In this document: positions 38,098 through 46,946 of the stretch, in pieces
Position numbering within the stretch: the stretch's first letter is position 1
Layout of the letters: every line of letters starts with the position of its first letter
Assembly: GCF_003611035.1 (NCBI RefSeq)
Contig: NZ_CP030033.1
Coordinates: forward strand, 2,294,001-2,358,000
Direction of reading: 5' to 3'
DNA length: 64,000 bases
DNA from: Cryobacterium soli
GTDB taxonomy: Bacteria > Actinomycetota > Actinomycetes > Actinomycetales > Microbacteriaceae
The notes under the pieces: model-generated
The model's input: only the letters and a program-made list of their open reading frames with translations
Databases searched by the model: none
What the model was told of the DNA's origin: nothing
Translations under genes and position numbers: made by a program

Positions 38098-38185
38098 GTC
38101 TTCCCTCGGAGCCGGCGTGGCCCTGCCCGGGTGTGCGGCAGGTCGATCCTGTCTACCACGGGGCACGCCGGGCCCGGCGCGGGAA

Positions 38186-39259
38186 TCAGGCCAGGGCGGG
38201 TTCGGCCGGAGCCGAGCGGGCGAGCGCGTGCGCAGCCTGGGTGGGCAGGGCGGCCACCTTGCGCACGAAGGTGCCCAACCGGCGATAGACCTCCTGCGAT
38301 TCGGGGTGGCTGGCATCCTGCTGCCAGGTGTGCCGGGTGTTGGTGCGGTGCCGGCCGTAGATCACGGTGTCGACGAGGACCGAGCGGCGCCGAAGGGCCT
38401 CGATGAAGTTGAGGTTGGCGCGGTAGAAGTAGTCCCGCTCCGAGGTCGTGACGAAGACCGGCGGGAAGCCCTTGCCCAGCCACTCGATGGGTGACAGGAA
38501 CCGGGCGGCATCGCGCAACGACTGGCCGCGACCTCGCTCGGGGAGCAGCATCCGCAGGAAATTGAGGCTGAGTACGAAGCCGCGCTCGAACATCACCGAG
38601 AAGTCGGCGATGCTGCAGTGCTGCACGAGGCCACGCAGGTGGCCCGGCTCGATCTGCAGGTCGATGTCATGGTGCGCGGCGAGAGCCTCGTCGTTGGCAG
38701 CGGCTGTGAGCAGCGCCGCAATGTGACCGCCGGCGGAGTCGCCGCCGATCACGATACGGGTGGGATCGCCGCCGTACTCGAGGATGTTGCGCTTGACCCA
38801 GGTGAGCACGTCATTGGCGTCGTGCAGCATGTGCTTGATGCCGAACCGGGTGGCCATGCGGTAATTCGCGTTGACCACGACCATGCCCTCGACGGCCTGG
38901 CTGGCGGCGTACTTGGTGAGCGGCGCCTTGTCGCCGGAGGTCCAGCCACCGCCGTGGAAGTACACGTAGACCGGCAGCGGAGCAGCGGCCTCGACGGCGT
39001 CGTGCGGTACCAGGACGTCCAGTCGGTGGTCGCGGATACCGTCGCCCACGTAGTCGAGGTCGAAGTGGTAGTCGACGGCGTCGATGGGGTCCGCGTTGAA
39101 CTTGTGCAGCTCACCGGGAGCGAGCCGCGTCATCAACGCCCGCCAGAGCCAGACCGGCACCCGCGCCAAGCCGGTCTCCCGGTGGGTGAGGTGGGAGTCC
39201 CTGGCGGGTCCCGCGGTGGAATCGAATGCGCTGCTGGTGAGGGGGGAAATCTGGAACAT
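38186..39259 (-). CDS. Alpha/beta hydrolase, hormone-sensitive-lipase-like esterase
   Basis: A 357-residue esterase/lipase. It carries the oxyanion motif VYVYFHGGGWTSGDKAP at about residue 97, the nucleophile GGDSAGGHIAALL at about 170, and a late Asp/His pair (TTSERDYFY and RHRTNTRHTWQQD). This is the HSL/carboxylesterase group acting on short to medium acyl esters. No signal peptide is evident. The start ATG 39259 follows TAAGG. Confidence 0.87.
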   Translation of the reverse strand: MFQISPLTSSAFDSTAGPARDSHLTHRETGLARVPVWLWRALMTRLAPGELHKFNADPIDAVDYHFDLDYVGDGIRDHRLDVLVPHDAVEAAAPLPVYVYFHGGGWTSGDKAPLTKYAASQAVEGMVVVNANYRMATRFGIKHMLHDANDVLTWVKRNILEYGGDPTRIVIGGDSAGGHIAALLTAAANDEALAAHHDIDLQIEPGHLRGLVQHCSIADFSVMFERGFVLSLNFLRMLLPERGRGQSLRDAARFLSPIEWLGKGFPPVFVTTSERDYFYRANLNFIEALRRRSVLVDTVIYGRHRTNTRHTWQQDASHPESQEVYRRLGTFVRKVAALPTQAAHALARSAPAEPALA

Positions 39260-39420
39260 GGTGCCTTACTGCCGGTGTGGCTCTGCCGAGAGCGGCAGGG
39301 TCAGACCGATGTCACCCTGGAGGCGCTTGCATCAGAATTTTGCCGCCTGCTGACGATAGTCGTCACACCCTGAGATAACCTGAGAATCATTCACCTGCAT
39401 GAATCTGGCGGTTCCCCAAC

Positions 39421-39960
39421 TCAGGAGGTGGCGCCTCCGGCGACTCCCGTGGCCTCGAGAACGGCGCGGGCCAGCGTGTGGAAATGCACGTTGAAGCCCA
39501 TCACGGCGGGGGTGGCCTGCGGGTCGACGCCGAGGTCGGCCACGTCCAGTGCGTGCAACACGAACTGATAGCGATGGGTTCCCGTTCCAGGAGGCGGCCC
39601 GGCGCCGATGAAGCTGGGCTGGCGACCCTCGTTGGGCATCACGACGGCGCCCGCGGGCAGCAGCACCGAGTTCTCCGTCCCGGCGCCGGTGGGCAGGCTC
39701 ACGGTCTCGGCGGGAATGTTGAACAGCGCCCAGTGCCAGAAGCCCGAGCCTGTGGGCGCATCCGGGTCGTAGACGGTGAGAGCGAAGCTCTTGGTCTCGG
39801 CGGGGAAGCCCGTCCAGTGCAGGTCGGGCGACACATCCTGTCCACCGGCACCGGCGCCGTACTGCGCGGGCGCGAGGGGCCCGCCGTCGATCATGACGGA
39901 ACTGGTCAGGCTGAACAGTGGCACCTCGCCGAAGCGGGCGAAGGGATCGGTGCTGGGCAT
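39421..39960 (-). CDS. YbhB/YbcL family phosphatidylethanolamine-binding-like protein
   Basis: A 179-residue PEBP-fold protein related to Raf kinase inhibitor proteins. Typical blocks are SPDLHWTGFPAETKSFALTV, YDPDAPTGSGFWHWALFNIP (DPDAP plus HW anion site) and GTGTHRYQFVLHALD. The bacterial function is not settled. ATG 39960 has GGAG five bases upstream; a GTG at 39966 is less likely. Confidence 0.9.
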   Translation of the reverse strand: MPSTDPFARFGEVPLFSLTSSVMIDGGPLAPAQYGAGAGGQDVSPDLHWTGFPAETKSFALTVYDPDAPTGSGFWHWALFNIPAETVSLPTGAGTENSVLLPAGAVVMPNEGRQPSFIGAGPPPGTGTHRYQFVLHALDVADLGVDPQATPAVMGFNVHFHTLARAVLEATGVAGGATS

Positions 39961-40032
39961 ACACACTCCAAGGTCTGGCTGGTGGTCTGGTGTTTCAGCC
40001 TACGTGGCCGCTGCCCGGAAAGCACCGACGCC

Positions 40033-40038
40033 TAAAAT
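40033..40038 (+). promoter_or_regulatory. -10 element for leaderless trhO
   Basis: TAAAAT, then GTGGAG, then GTG 40045, spacing of six bases. Confidence 0.5.
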
Positions 40039-40044
40039 GTGGAG

Positions 40045-40944
40045 GTGGCCATTCCGAAGATCCTGCTCTACTACGTCTTCACCCCGCTCGCCGACCCCGA
40101 GGCCATCCGCCTGTGGCAGCGTGACCTCTGCGAGTCGCTCGGCCTGCGCGGGCGCATCCTGATCTCCCAGGACGGCCTCAACGGCACGGTCGGCGGCGAC
40201 CTACCGGCCCTCAAGCGTTACGTGCGCAAGACCCGGCAGTACGCGCCGTTCGCGAACATCGACTTCAAGTGGAGCGAGGGCACCGGGCTCGACGACAACG
40301 GTGCGAGCCTCGACTTCCCCCGCCTGGTGGTCAAGGTGCGCGACGAGATCGTGAGCTTCGGCTCCCCCGGGACACTCACCGTACAGGCCGGCGGCGTGGT
40401 CGGCGGCGGCACCCGCCTGGCCCCGGCCGAGCTGCATGCCCTGGTGGCCGAGCGCGGTGACGACGTGGTGTTCTTTGACGGCCGCAACGCCTTCGAGGCC
40501 GAGATCGGCCGATTCCGGGGCGCGGTGGTGCCGGATGTGGCCAACACCCGCGAGTTCGCGGCCGAGCTCGACAGCGGCAAGTACGACCACCTCAAGGGCA
40601 AGCCCGTCGTGACTTACTGCACGGGCGGCATTCGCTGCGAGGTGCTCTCGTCGCTCATGAAGGACCGTGGTTTCGGCGAGGTCTACCAGCTCGAGGGCGG
40701 CATCGTGCGGTACGGCGAGGCCTACGGCGACGACGGCCTCTGGGACGGCTCGTTGTATGTGTTCGATCAGCGGATGTCGGTGGACTTCAGCGACCACGCG
40801 GCCGTGCTCGGCCACTGCCGGGTCTGCGGTGACCCCACCAAGAACATGCTCAACTGCCGCGACCTGTCGTGCCGGGAGCAGCTCGTGGTGTGCGCAGCCT
40901 GTGCCGCCCTGGCCGCGCCGGCCTGCGAGAAGCACGCGGCGTAG
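40045..40944 (+). CDS. trhO: tRNA uridine(34) hydroxylase, rhodanese-like
   Basis: A 299-residue UPF0176/TrhO protein that makes 5-hydroxyuridine at tRNA position 34. N-terminal acylphosphatase-like domain ([19 protein letters not shown]), a rhodanese domain (about 120-225) with the active loop [15 protein letters not shown], and a C-terminal Cys-rich end ([19 protein letters not shown] then CAACA) likely to bind metal. GTG 40045 rather than GTG 40039 is chosen because TAAAAT then sits six bases before it, and the family sequence begins directly after. Confidence 0.9.
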   Translation: MAIPKILLYYVFTPLADPEAIRLWQRDLCESLGLRGRILISQDGLNGTVGGDLPALKRYVRKTRQYAPFANIDFKWSEGTGLDDNGASLDFPRLVVKVRDEIVSFGSPGTLTVQAGGVVGGGTRLAPAELHALVAERGDDVVFFDGRNAFEAEIGRFRGAVVPDVANTREFAAELDSGKYDHLKGKPVVTYCTGGIRCEVLSSLMKDRGFGEVYQLEGGIVRYGEAYGDDGLWDGSLYVFDQRMSVDFSDHAAVLGHCRVCGDPTKNMLNCRDLSCREQLVVCAACAALAAPACEKHAA

Positions 40945-41001
40945 CCCGCCGCACGCCGCCGGATCTCGGGACCGTTCACGGCGGGACGCGACACGGTGAA
41001 A

Positions 41002-41059
41002 GTAGTTGCTTGCGCAGTTACCTAGCGTGTGCAATCATTTATCACGCGCCTGCAACTAC
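41002..41059. repeat. Long-range inverted repeat upstream of the MFS gene
   Basis: GTAGTTGC (41002-41009) and GCAACTAC (41052-41059) are perfect inverse copies 42 bases apart in the promoter region of the MFS gene. This could be a regulator-binding pair; no regulator gene adjoins it. Confidence 0.35.
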
Positions 41060-41065
41060 CTCCTG

Positions 41066-41118
41066 GGTCTCGACGAGCTCGACCACCGGGGGGGGGCTGG
41101 GTCTCGACTGGCTCGACC
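41066..41118. repeat. Two direct family-B repeats
   Basis: GGTCTCGACGAGCTCGACC (41066-41084) and GGTCTCGACTGGCTCGACC (41100-41118), each followed by ACCGG, are repeated with a 34-base period separated by a G-run. The core recurs in oleBC and at 49897-49915. Confidence 0.8.
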
Positions 41119-41175
41119 ACCGGGGAGATCAGCGATGAGGACGGGCGCACACACCGCACACACCTAAGGATTTTC

Positions 41176-42390
41176 ATGCCCATTGGATTGATCGCACTCG
41201 CCCTCGGCGGCTTCGGGATCGGCCTGACCGAATTCGTCATCGCCGGCCTCCTCCCCGAGGTGGCCGCCGACTTCGCCGTCTCGGAGGCGGCCGCCGGCTG
41301 GCTCATCTCCGGCTACGCGCTCAGCGTCGCCGTCGGCGCCATCCTGCTCACCGCCGCCGTGACCCGGCTGCCCCGCAAGCACGTTCTGGTCGGGCTGATG
41401 GTGCTCTTCATCATCGGCAACCTGGTCTCCGCGCTGGCCCCGACCTACTCGCTCATGCTGCTCGGCCGCATCATCGCGGCCCTCTGCCACGGCGCGTTCT
41501 TCGGCATCGGCGCTGTCGTCGCGGCCAGCCTGGTGCCGCAGAGCAAGAAGTCCGGCGCCATCGCCATCATGTTCACCGGCCTCACCCTCGCCAATGTGCT
41601 CGGGGTGCCGTTCGGCACCTTCATCGGCCAGAGCTTCGGCTGGCGCGCCACCTTCTGGGCCATCACCGTGATCGGCGTCATCGCGCTGGCCGGAATCGTG
41701 GCGCTCGTGCCCCGGGCCACCGACGACACCGCCCACGTGAGCAACCTGCGCGGCGAGCTCCGGGCGTTCCGCTCTGGCCAGGTCTGGCTGTCACTCGTGG
41801 TGACTGTGCTCGGCTTCGGCGGCATGTTCGGCGCCTTCACGTACATCGCCTTCACCCTCACCGAGGTCAGCGGCTTCGACAGCGCGGCCGTGCCGTGGCT
41901 GCTCGTGGTGTTCGGTGCCGGGCTCTTCGTCGGCAATATCCTGGGCGGCAAGGCGGCCGACCGTCGCCTCGACCGCACCCTGATCGTGTTGCTGTCCGGC
42001 CTCACCGTGGTCATGGTGTTCTTCGCCCTCACCGCCGCCAACCCGGTCGCCACCGTGGTCGCGCTCGTGCTGATGGGCGGTTTCGGTTTCGGCACCGTTC
42101 CCGGCCTGCAGACCCGCATCATGCTCTACGCCGACACCGCGCCCACCCTGGCCTCCAGCGCCAACATCGCCGCGTTCAACGTGGGCAACGCCCTCGGCGC
42201 CTGGATCGGCGGCATCACCATCAGCGTCGGCCTGGGCTACACCTCGCCGATCTGGGCCGGCGCCGTCATCACAGCGGCCGCCGTGGTCGTGATGATCGTG
42301 GCCGCCACCCGCCGCAGCGTGCTCGCCCCGGCGAGCGCCAGCGAGACCGAACCCACCAGCGCCGCGCCGGTCGTCAAGACCTCCCACTGA
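41176..42390 (+). CDS. MFS transporter, DHA1 family (AraJ/YdhP-like)
   Basis: A 404-residue 12-helix exporter. It opens MPIGLIALALGGFGIGLTEF, a segment characteristic of AraJ/YdhP relatives, followed by EVAADFAVSEAAAGWLISGY and the helix 2-3 loop VTRLPRKHVLVGLM. A Thr/Ala-rich tail ends the protein. ATG 41176 follows TAAGGA; the longer frame to 41029 is made of repeat DNA. It lies 47 bases before an aldo/keto reductase gene, probably one unit. Sugars and aromatic drugs are both known substrates in the family. Confidence 0.88.
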   Translation: MPIGLIALALGGFGIGLTEFVIAGLLPEVAADFAVSEAAAGWLISGYALSVAVGAILLTAAVTRLPRKHVLVGLMVLFIIGNLVSALAPTYSLMLLGRIIAALCHGAFFGIGAVVAASLVPQSKKSGAIAIMFTGLTLANVLGVPFGTFIGQSFGWRATFWAITVIGVIALAGIVALVPRATDDTAHVSNLRGELRAFRSGQVWLSLVVTVLGFGGMFGAFTYIAFTLTEVSGFDSAAVPWLLVVFGAGLFVGNILGGKAADRRLDRTLIVLLSGLTVVMVFFALTAANPVATVVALVLMGGFGFGTVPGLQTRIMLYADTAPTLASSANIAAFNVGNALGAWIGGITISVGLGYTSPIWAGAVITAAAVVVMIVAATRRSVLAPASASETEPTSAAPVVKTSH

Positions 42391-42437
42391 CCTGCCCGCA
42401 CTCAGATTCACCGCACTTCGATTCAAAGGACTACCGC

Positions 42438-43262
42438 ATGAGCATCCCCACCATCACCCTGAACAACGGCGTCGAGATCCCGCAGCTCGGCTTCGGCGTC
42501 TTCCAGGTTCCCGACGCCGAAACCACGGATGCGGTGGCCGCCGCCCTGGCCGCCGGGTACCGCAGCATCGACACCGCGGCCATCTACGGCAACGAGGCAG
42601 GCGTGGGCCGTGCCCTGACGGCATCCGGTATCCCGCGCGACGAACTGTTCATCACCACCAAGCTATGGAACAGCGACCAGGGCTTCGAGTCCACGATCGC
42701 CGCCCACGAGGCCAGCCTCGCCGCTCTCGGCCTCGACCATGTCGACCTGTACCTGATCCACTGGCCGGCCCCGGCCAACGACCTCTACCTCGAGACCTGG
42801 CGGGCCATGGAGCAGCTCCTGGCCGACAACCGGGTGCGCGCCATCGGCGTCTCGAACTTCGAGCCGGAACACCTGGAGCGCCTCGTGGATGCCTCGCTGA
42901 TCGTGCCGGCCGTGAACCAGGTGGAGCTGCACCCGCGGCTCACGCAGAGCCGGGTGCGGGCCGCCAACGACGCTCACGGCATCCGCACGGAAGCCTGGAG
43001 CCCGTTGGCCCAGGGCAGCCTGCTGGCCGACCCTGTCATCGTCGAGATCGCGGGCCGCAGCGACCGCACCCCCGCCCAGGTCGTGCTCCGCTGGCACCTG
43101 CAGCAGGGCCGGATCGTGATCCCCAAGTCCGTCACGCCCAGCCGCATCGCCGAGAACCTGGCGGTCTTCGACTTCGACCTCTCCGCCGACGATCTGCGAC
43201 ACATCGACGCTCTCAACACCGACTCCCGCATCGGGCCCGACCCCGTCGAGTTCGCCGGCTGA
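42438..43262 (+). CDS. Aldo/keto reductase, 2,5-diketo-D-gluconate-reductase-like
   Basis: A 274-residue NADPH-dependent AKR. The catalytic tetrad is visible: Asp and Tyr in RSIDTAAIYGNEAGVG, Lys in FITTKLWNSDQG, His in VDLYLIHWPAP. NADPH contacts are in VIPKSVTPSRIAENL. This layout matches the bacterial AKR5 group that reduces diketogluconate and many aldehydes. AAAGGA precedes ATG 42438. It follows the MFS pump, so a detoxification pair is plausible. Confidence 0.92.
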   Translation: MSIPTITLNNGVEIPQLGFGVFQVPDAETTDAVAAALAAGYRSIDTAAIYGNEAGVGRALTASGIPRDELFITTKLWNSDQGFESTIAAHEASLAALGLDHVDLYLIHWPAPANDLYLETWRAMEQLLADNRVRAIGVSNFEPEHLERLVDASLIVPAVNQVELHPRLTQSRVRAANDAHGIRTEAWSPLAQGSLLADPVIVEIAGRSDRTPAQVVLRWHLQQGRIVIPKSVTPSRIAENLAVFDFDLSADDLRHIDALNTDSRIGPDPVEFAG

Positions 43263-43267
43263 GCGGC

Positions 43268-43744
43268 TCAGCGCCCGGTCCGGGCCTTTCCCCGCGCCCT
43301 GGCGTAGTGCCGGGCGCTCGCGCTGGAGAGGGCGAGCAGGATCAGGATGTCGATCGTGACGCTGACCAGCGATGTGCGCAGGGTGATCTGGGCACCGTTG
43401 AGAGAGTAGTCGGCGAAGGAGATCAGGATGCTGAGCGAGGCGAACGACATCGCCACCACCCGGGACCAGTTGTGGCCGCGGAGTACCAGCAGGGCCAAGC
43501 CGAGGTAGAGCGCGAGGTACAGCCCGTACACCGCCAGTCCCCACCCGAGCACGAGACCGGCCGTCTGCGGATCGCCCCGCCCGATCCGTTCCCCACCCAG
43601 AACAATCGTGGCCGCGTAACTCTGCCAGGACAGGACCACCGTGAGAATCGCGACCGCGCCGGTGAGCACCCGCACCCCCATCAGTACCACCCCGCCGACC
43701 AGCGACGACGGCCGTTTGACGAGCAGGGGACCGCCGGCGGTCAC
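43268..43744 (-). CDS. Four-helix membrane protein of unknown function
   Basis: A 158-residue protein with four predicted helices (about 16-40, 62-86, 93-112 and 120-140) and a basic C-terminus (ARHYARARGKARTGR). I recognise no family. GTG 43744 overlaps the LssY-like gene stop as GTGA, so both are one unit and may work together in the envelope. It ends five bases from the aldo/keto reductase gene; GCTGAGC and GCTCAGC around both stops form a small palindrome. Confidence 0.7.
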   Translation of the reverse strand: MTAGGPLLVKRPSSLVGGVVLMGVRVLTGAVAILTVVLSWQSYAATIVLGGERIGRGDPQTAGLVLGWGLAVYGLYLALYLGLALLVLRGHNWSRVVAMSFASLSILISFADYSLNGAQITLRTSLVSVTIDILILLALSSASARHYARARGKARTGR

Positions 43745-44652
43745 GAGAGCCCCGTCACTTCGGTGACGGCGCCGGGCTCGCCGGGAACCCGGCCGTCGCC
43801 CGCCCCGGCGGCCGACTCCCCCGGCCCCACCAGGCCCCGCAAGTCGATCACCGGCAGATCGCCATCTGTTTGGATGGTGTCACCGCCGCCGTTGCGGGAG
43901 TGATAGCCGGTGGCGAAATCCCGGATCACCACCACCCGGGTCTGCGGCACGGCCTGGCGGATGCTTGCCACGATGTGGTCCCGCTCCACATCGGTGTGCT
44001 CGTCGATCTTGTGGGTGACCTGGAGAGTGAAGAGGCTGAGCCCCACGGCCCTGTCGAAGGTGCCGGCAGCCAGCCAGTCCACGCGGTGGCCGCCGGGCAG
44101 CATCCAGCCGTCCGGGCAGCGCCAGAACCGCACGTGGTGACGCTTGGCCGGGTTGTTCTCGACCTCCTGCTGGTATGCGAAGTCCTGGATGCGGTCGAAC
44201 AGGAGCAGCGGGCTCACCGGGGCCCGCAGGTAGCTGCGCCGACGCACGGTCGACGTCACGATGCGCCAGCTGGAGGCGAGGGTCACGTCGTCAGCCCGGG
44301 TCCAGCCCGCCGCGGCGAGCGCCGCGTGCACCTGGTCGGCGCTGCCGGTGAGGGCGAGGTTGACCGGGTCGCCGAGCAGGCCGTCACTCGTGCGGGTGCG
44401 GCCGATGAAGTAGTCGGGCACGTAGAGCCTGGTGAGGATGCGGTGCAGGCGCGGCAACACGAGGTAGGCCAGCAACGCCCAGAACAGCACCGCGAACCAG
44501 ATCAGTCCCCAGCCCAGACCCAGACTCTCGGTGGCCAGGAGCACGGCGAGCCAGACCGACGCGAGGCCGGCGAGGACGAAGAAGAACGAGTCGAGCACGG
44601 CCCCGAACGACACACGCCGACGCACGGAGGGCCCCGCCGTGGTCTCTGGCAT
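43741..44652 (-). CDS. LssY C-terminal domain membrane protein
   Basis: A 303-residue protein with two N-terminal helices (about 18-38 and 48-66) and a soluble LssY_C-like domain: ALAAAGWTRADDVTLASS, then SPLLLFDRIQDFAYQQE, NPAKRHHVRFWR and VGLSLFTLQVTHKIDEHTD. The domain is known from the Legionella LssY region and often accompanies PAP2 phosphatases; here there is none. TAGCAT lies six bases before ATG 44652. A disordered Gly/Pro tail closes the protein. Confidence 0.8.
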   Translation of the reverse strand: MPETTAGPSVRRRVSFGAVLDSFFFVLAGLASVWLAVLLATESLGLGWGLIWFAVLFWALLAYLVLPRLHRILTRLYVPDYFIGRTRTSDGLLGDPVNLALTGSADQVHAALAAAGWTRADDVTLASSWRIVTSTVRRRSYLRAPVSPLLLFDRIQDFAYQQEVENNPAKRHHVRFWRCPDGWMLPGGHRVDWLAAGTFDRAVGLSLFTLQVTHKIDEHTDVERDHIVASIRQAVPQTRVVVIRDFATGYHSRNGGGDTIQTDGDLPVIDLRGLVGPGESAAGAGDGRVPGEPGAVTEVTGLS

Positions 44653-44658
44653 GCGCCC

Positions 44659-44664
44659 ATGCTA
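44659..44664 (-). promoter_or_regulatory. -10 element for a leaderless lssY-like transcript
   Basis: TAGCAT on the minus strand, then GGGCGC, then ATG 44652. Confidence 0.5.
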
Positions 44665-44719
44665 GTTCGGTCGCCCCGCGCGCGGCGGGGTACCGGCAGA
44701 TCAATGCTTGGATGGCAGG

Positions 44720-45946
44720 GTGACCTACGACGTCGAAACGATCCGCGCCCATTTTCCCGCCCTCTCCGCCGGCTCCGTGCACTTCGACAGCCCGGGCGGC
44801 ACGCAGACTCCCGCGAGCGTCGGCCAGGCGATCATGGACACCCTCACCGGCCCGCTGTCGATCCGCGGCCGGCGCAGCCCCTCCGAACGCAACGCCGACG
44901 ACGCCGTCACCGGCTTCCGCACCGCGATGGCCGACCTGCTCGGCGCCGACCCGCTCGGCATCGTCTACGGCCGCAGCGCCACCCAGCTGACCTACGACTT
45001 CTCCCGTCACCTCGCCCGCGACTGGGCGCCAGGCGACGAGATCGTGGTCTCCCGCCTCGACCACGACTCCAACATCCGCCCGTGGGTGCAGGCTGCCACA
45101 CACGTCGGCGCCACCGTGGTGTGGGTGGACTTCGATCCGAGCACGGGCGAGCTGCCCGCATCCGCTGTCGCCGCGGTGCTCACCGATCACACCCGCCTGG
45201 TCGCGGTCACCGCCGCCTCCAACCTGATCGGCACCCGACCGGCCATCGCGGAGATCGCCGAGGTGGTGCACGCGGTCGGCGCCCAGATGTTCGTCGACGG
45301 TGTGCACTACGTGCCGCACGCCTTCGTGGACTTGGCCGCGCTCGGCGCCGACTTCTTCGTCTGCTCCCCGTACAAGTTCTTCGGCCCGCACTGCGGTGTC
45401 CTGGCGGCCGATCCCGCCCTCCTCGAGGGGATCCGCCCCGACAAGCTGCTGCCCTCCACAGATGTGGTGCCTGAGCGCTTCGAGCTCGGCACCCTGCCCT
45501 ACGAGACCCTCGCGGGCGTCACGGCCGCCGTGGACTTCCTCGCCGGCCTGGGCGACCTGGCCGGCGGCAGCACCTCGCGCCCCAGCGTCAGCCGCCGCGA
45601 ACGCCTGCGCGCGTCGCTACGGCAGGTGGAGGCACACGAGGATTCCCTCCGCGCGCGGCTCGAAGCCGGACTGGCCGCGCTGCCCGGGGTGACCCTGTAT
45701 TCGCGGGCCGCCGATCGCACCCCCACGGTTCTCGTCGGCTTCGCCGAACGCACCGCCGCCGACGCGGCCCAGTTCCTCAGCGAACGGCGGATTCTCGCTC
45801 CCGCCGGTTCGTTCTACGCGCTCGAGGCGTCCCGCCATCTGGACCTCGGCGATGCGGGCGGGCTGCGGGTGGGCCTGGCCCCGTACAGCACGGCCGCGGA
45901 GATCGACGCTCTGCTGGCCGCGATCGCCGAATTCCTGTCCGCCTAG
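44720..45946 (+). CDS. Cysteine-desulfurase-like PLP enzyme
   Basis: A 408-residue class V aminotransferase of the cysteine desulfurase-like group. The PLP Lys is in FVCSPYKFFGPHCGVLA, the cofactor Asp in AQMFVDGVHYVPHAFVD, and the N-terminus has FDSPGGTQTPASV. The usual mobile-loop Cys of SufS/IscS is not evident, and no suf or isc genes adjoin, so it may be a lyase or aminotransferase on another substrate. GTG 44720 is preferred; the frame opens four codons earlier. It diverges from the lssY-like gene. Confidence 0.85.
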   Translation: MTYDVETIRAHFPALSAGSVHFDSPGGTQTPASVGQAIMDTLTGPLSIRGRRSPSERNADDAVTGFRTAMADLLGADPLGIVYGRSATQLTYDFSRHLARDWAPGDEIVVSRLDHDSNIRPWVQAATHVGATVVWVDFDPSTGELPASAVAAVLTDHTRLVAVTAASNLIGTRPAIAEIAEVVHAVGAQMFVDGVHYVPHAFVDLAALGADFFVCSPYKFFGPHCGVLAADPALLEGIRPDKLLPSTDVVPERFELGTLPYETLAGVTAAVDFLAGLGDLAGGSTSRPSVSRRERLRASLRQVEAHEDSLRARLEAGLAALPGVTLYSRAADRTPTVLVGFAERTAADAAQFLSERRILAPAGSFYALEASRHLDLGDAGGLRVGLAPYSTAAEIDALLAAIAEFLSA

Positions 45947-46043
45947 CCGATTTTGGGCGCACTGGGCCGGCATCCGCGCAAAAAACCCGGGCGGACCGGC
46001 CCGTTTTCCCCATAAACTGGCGCAAGCGACAGAGGGGACACGG

Positions 46044-46946
46044 ATGCCAATCGGCTCGGTCATCGAATTCAGCAATATCACCAAGAGGTTTGGGCAGGTC
46101 ACGGCCGTCAACGACCTCTCCTTCACGGTCGAGCCCGGCCGGGTGACCGGATTCCTGGGCCCGAACGGCGCCGGCAAGACCACGACCCTCCGGATGCTGC
46201 TGGGCCTGGTGGCCCCCACCTCCGGCACCGCCACCTTCGGCGGGCTGCGCTACCGGGACCTGCCCCGCCCGCTGGCCACCGTGGGAGCGGCCCTCGAAGC
46301 CGCCAGCTTCCACCCCGGCCGCTCGGCCGCCAATCACCTCGGCGTGTACACGATCGCCGCCGGGCTGCCCCGCACCCGGGTCGCCGAGGTGCTGCACCAG
46401 GTGGGCCTGGCCGAACACGCCGACCAGCGCGTCGGCGGCTACTCCCTGGGCATGCGCCAGCGCCTGGGCCTGGCCTACTCACTGCTCGGCGACCCCGGCG
46501 TGCTCGTGCTCGACGAGCCGATCAACGGCCTGGACCCGGAGGGCATCAAGTGGATCCGCGGGTTCCTCAGCAGCATGGCCGCCGAGGGCCGCACCGTGTT
46601 GGTGAGCTCGCACCTGCTCAGCGAGGTGCAGCAGAGCGTCGACGACGTGATCATCATCGCCAAGGGCGAGCTGGTGCACTCCGGCCCGTTGTCGAGCTTG
46701 GACACCAACATCGCCCCACAGGTCATCGTGGACTCCCCCGACCGGGACGCCCTCGTGGCCGCGCTCACCGCGGCGGACCTGCAATTCACCTCGGGCCGCA
46801 CAGGCCTGATCGTGGCCGTGCCCGACCCCGGCCAGGTGGGCCACATCGCCTTTGTCGCCGGTGTGGAACTGAACGTGCTGCATAGGCAGAAGGCCGGCCT
46901 GGAGGACTCCTTCCTCGCCCTCGTCGACGGAGGCGAATCGCTGTGA
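46044..46946 (+). CDS. ABC transporter ATP-binding protein
   Basis: A 300-residue ATPase of the DrrA/CcmA-like export group. Walker A is GFLGPNGAGKTTTLRML, the signature YSLGMRQRLGLAYSLLG, Walker B VLVLDEPINGLDPEG and the switch His in LVSSHLLSE. A C-terminal extension of about 80 residues is typical of multidrug/antibiotic exporters. ATG 46044 follows AGAGGGGA. The GTGA overlap with the permease gene shows that they form one transporter. Confidence 0.93.
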   Translation: MPIGSVIEFSNITKRFGQVTAVNDLSFTVEPGRVTGFLGPNGAGKTTTLRMLLGLVAPTSGTATFGGLRYRDLPRPLATVGAALEAASFHPGRSAANHLGVYTIAAGLPRTRVAEVLHQVGLAEHADQRVGGYSLGMRQRLGLAYSLLGDPGVLVLDEPINGLDPEGIKWIRGFLSSMAAEGRTVLVSSHLLSEVQQSVDDVIIIAKGELVHSGPLSSLDTNIAPQVIVDSPDRDALVAALTAADLQFTSGRTGLIVAVPDPGQVGHIAFVAGVELNVLHRQKAGLEDSFLALVDGGESL

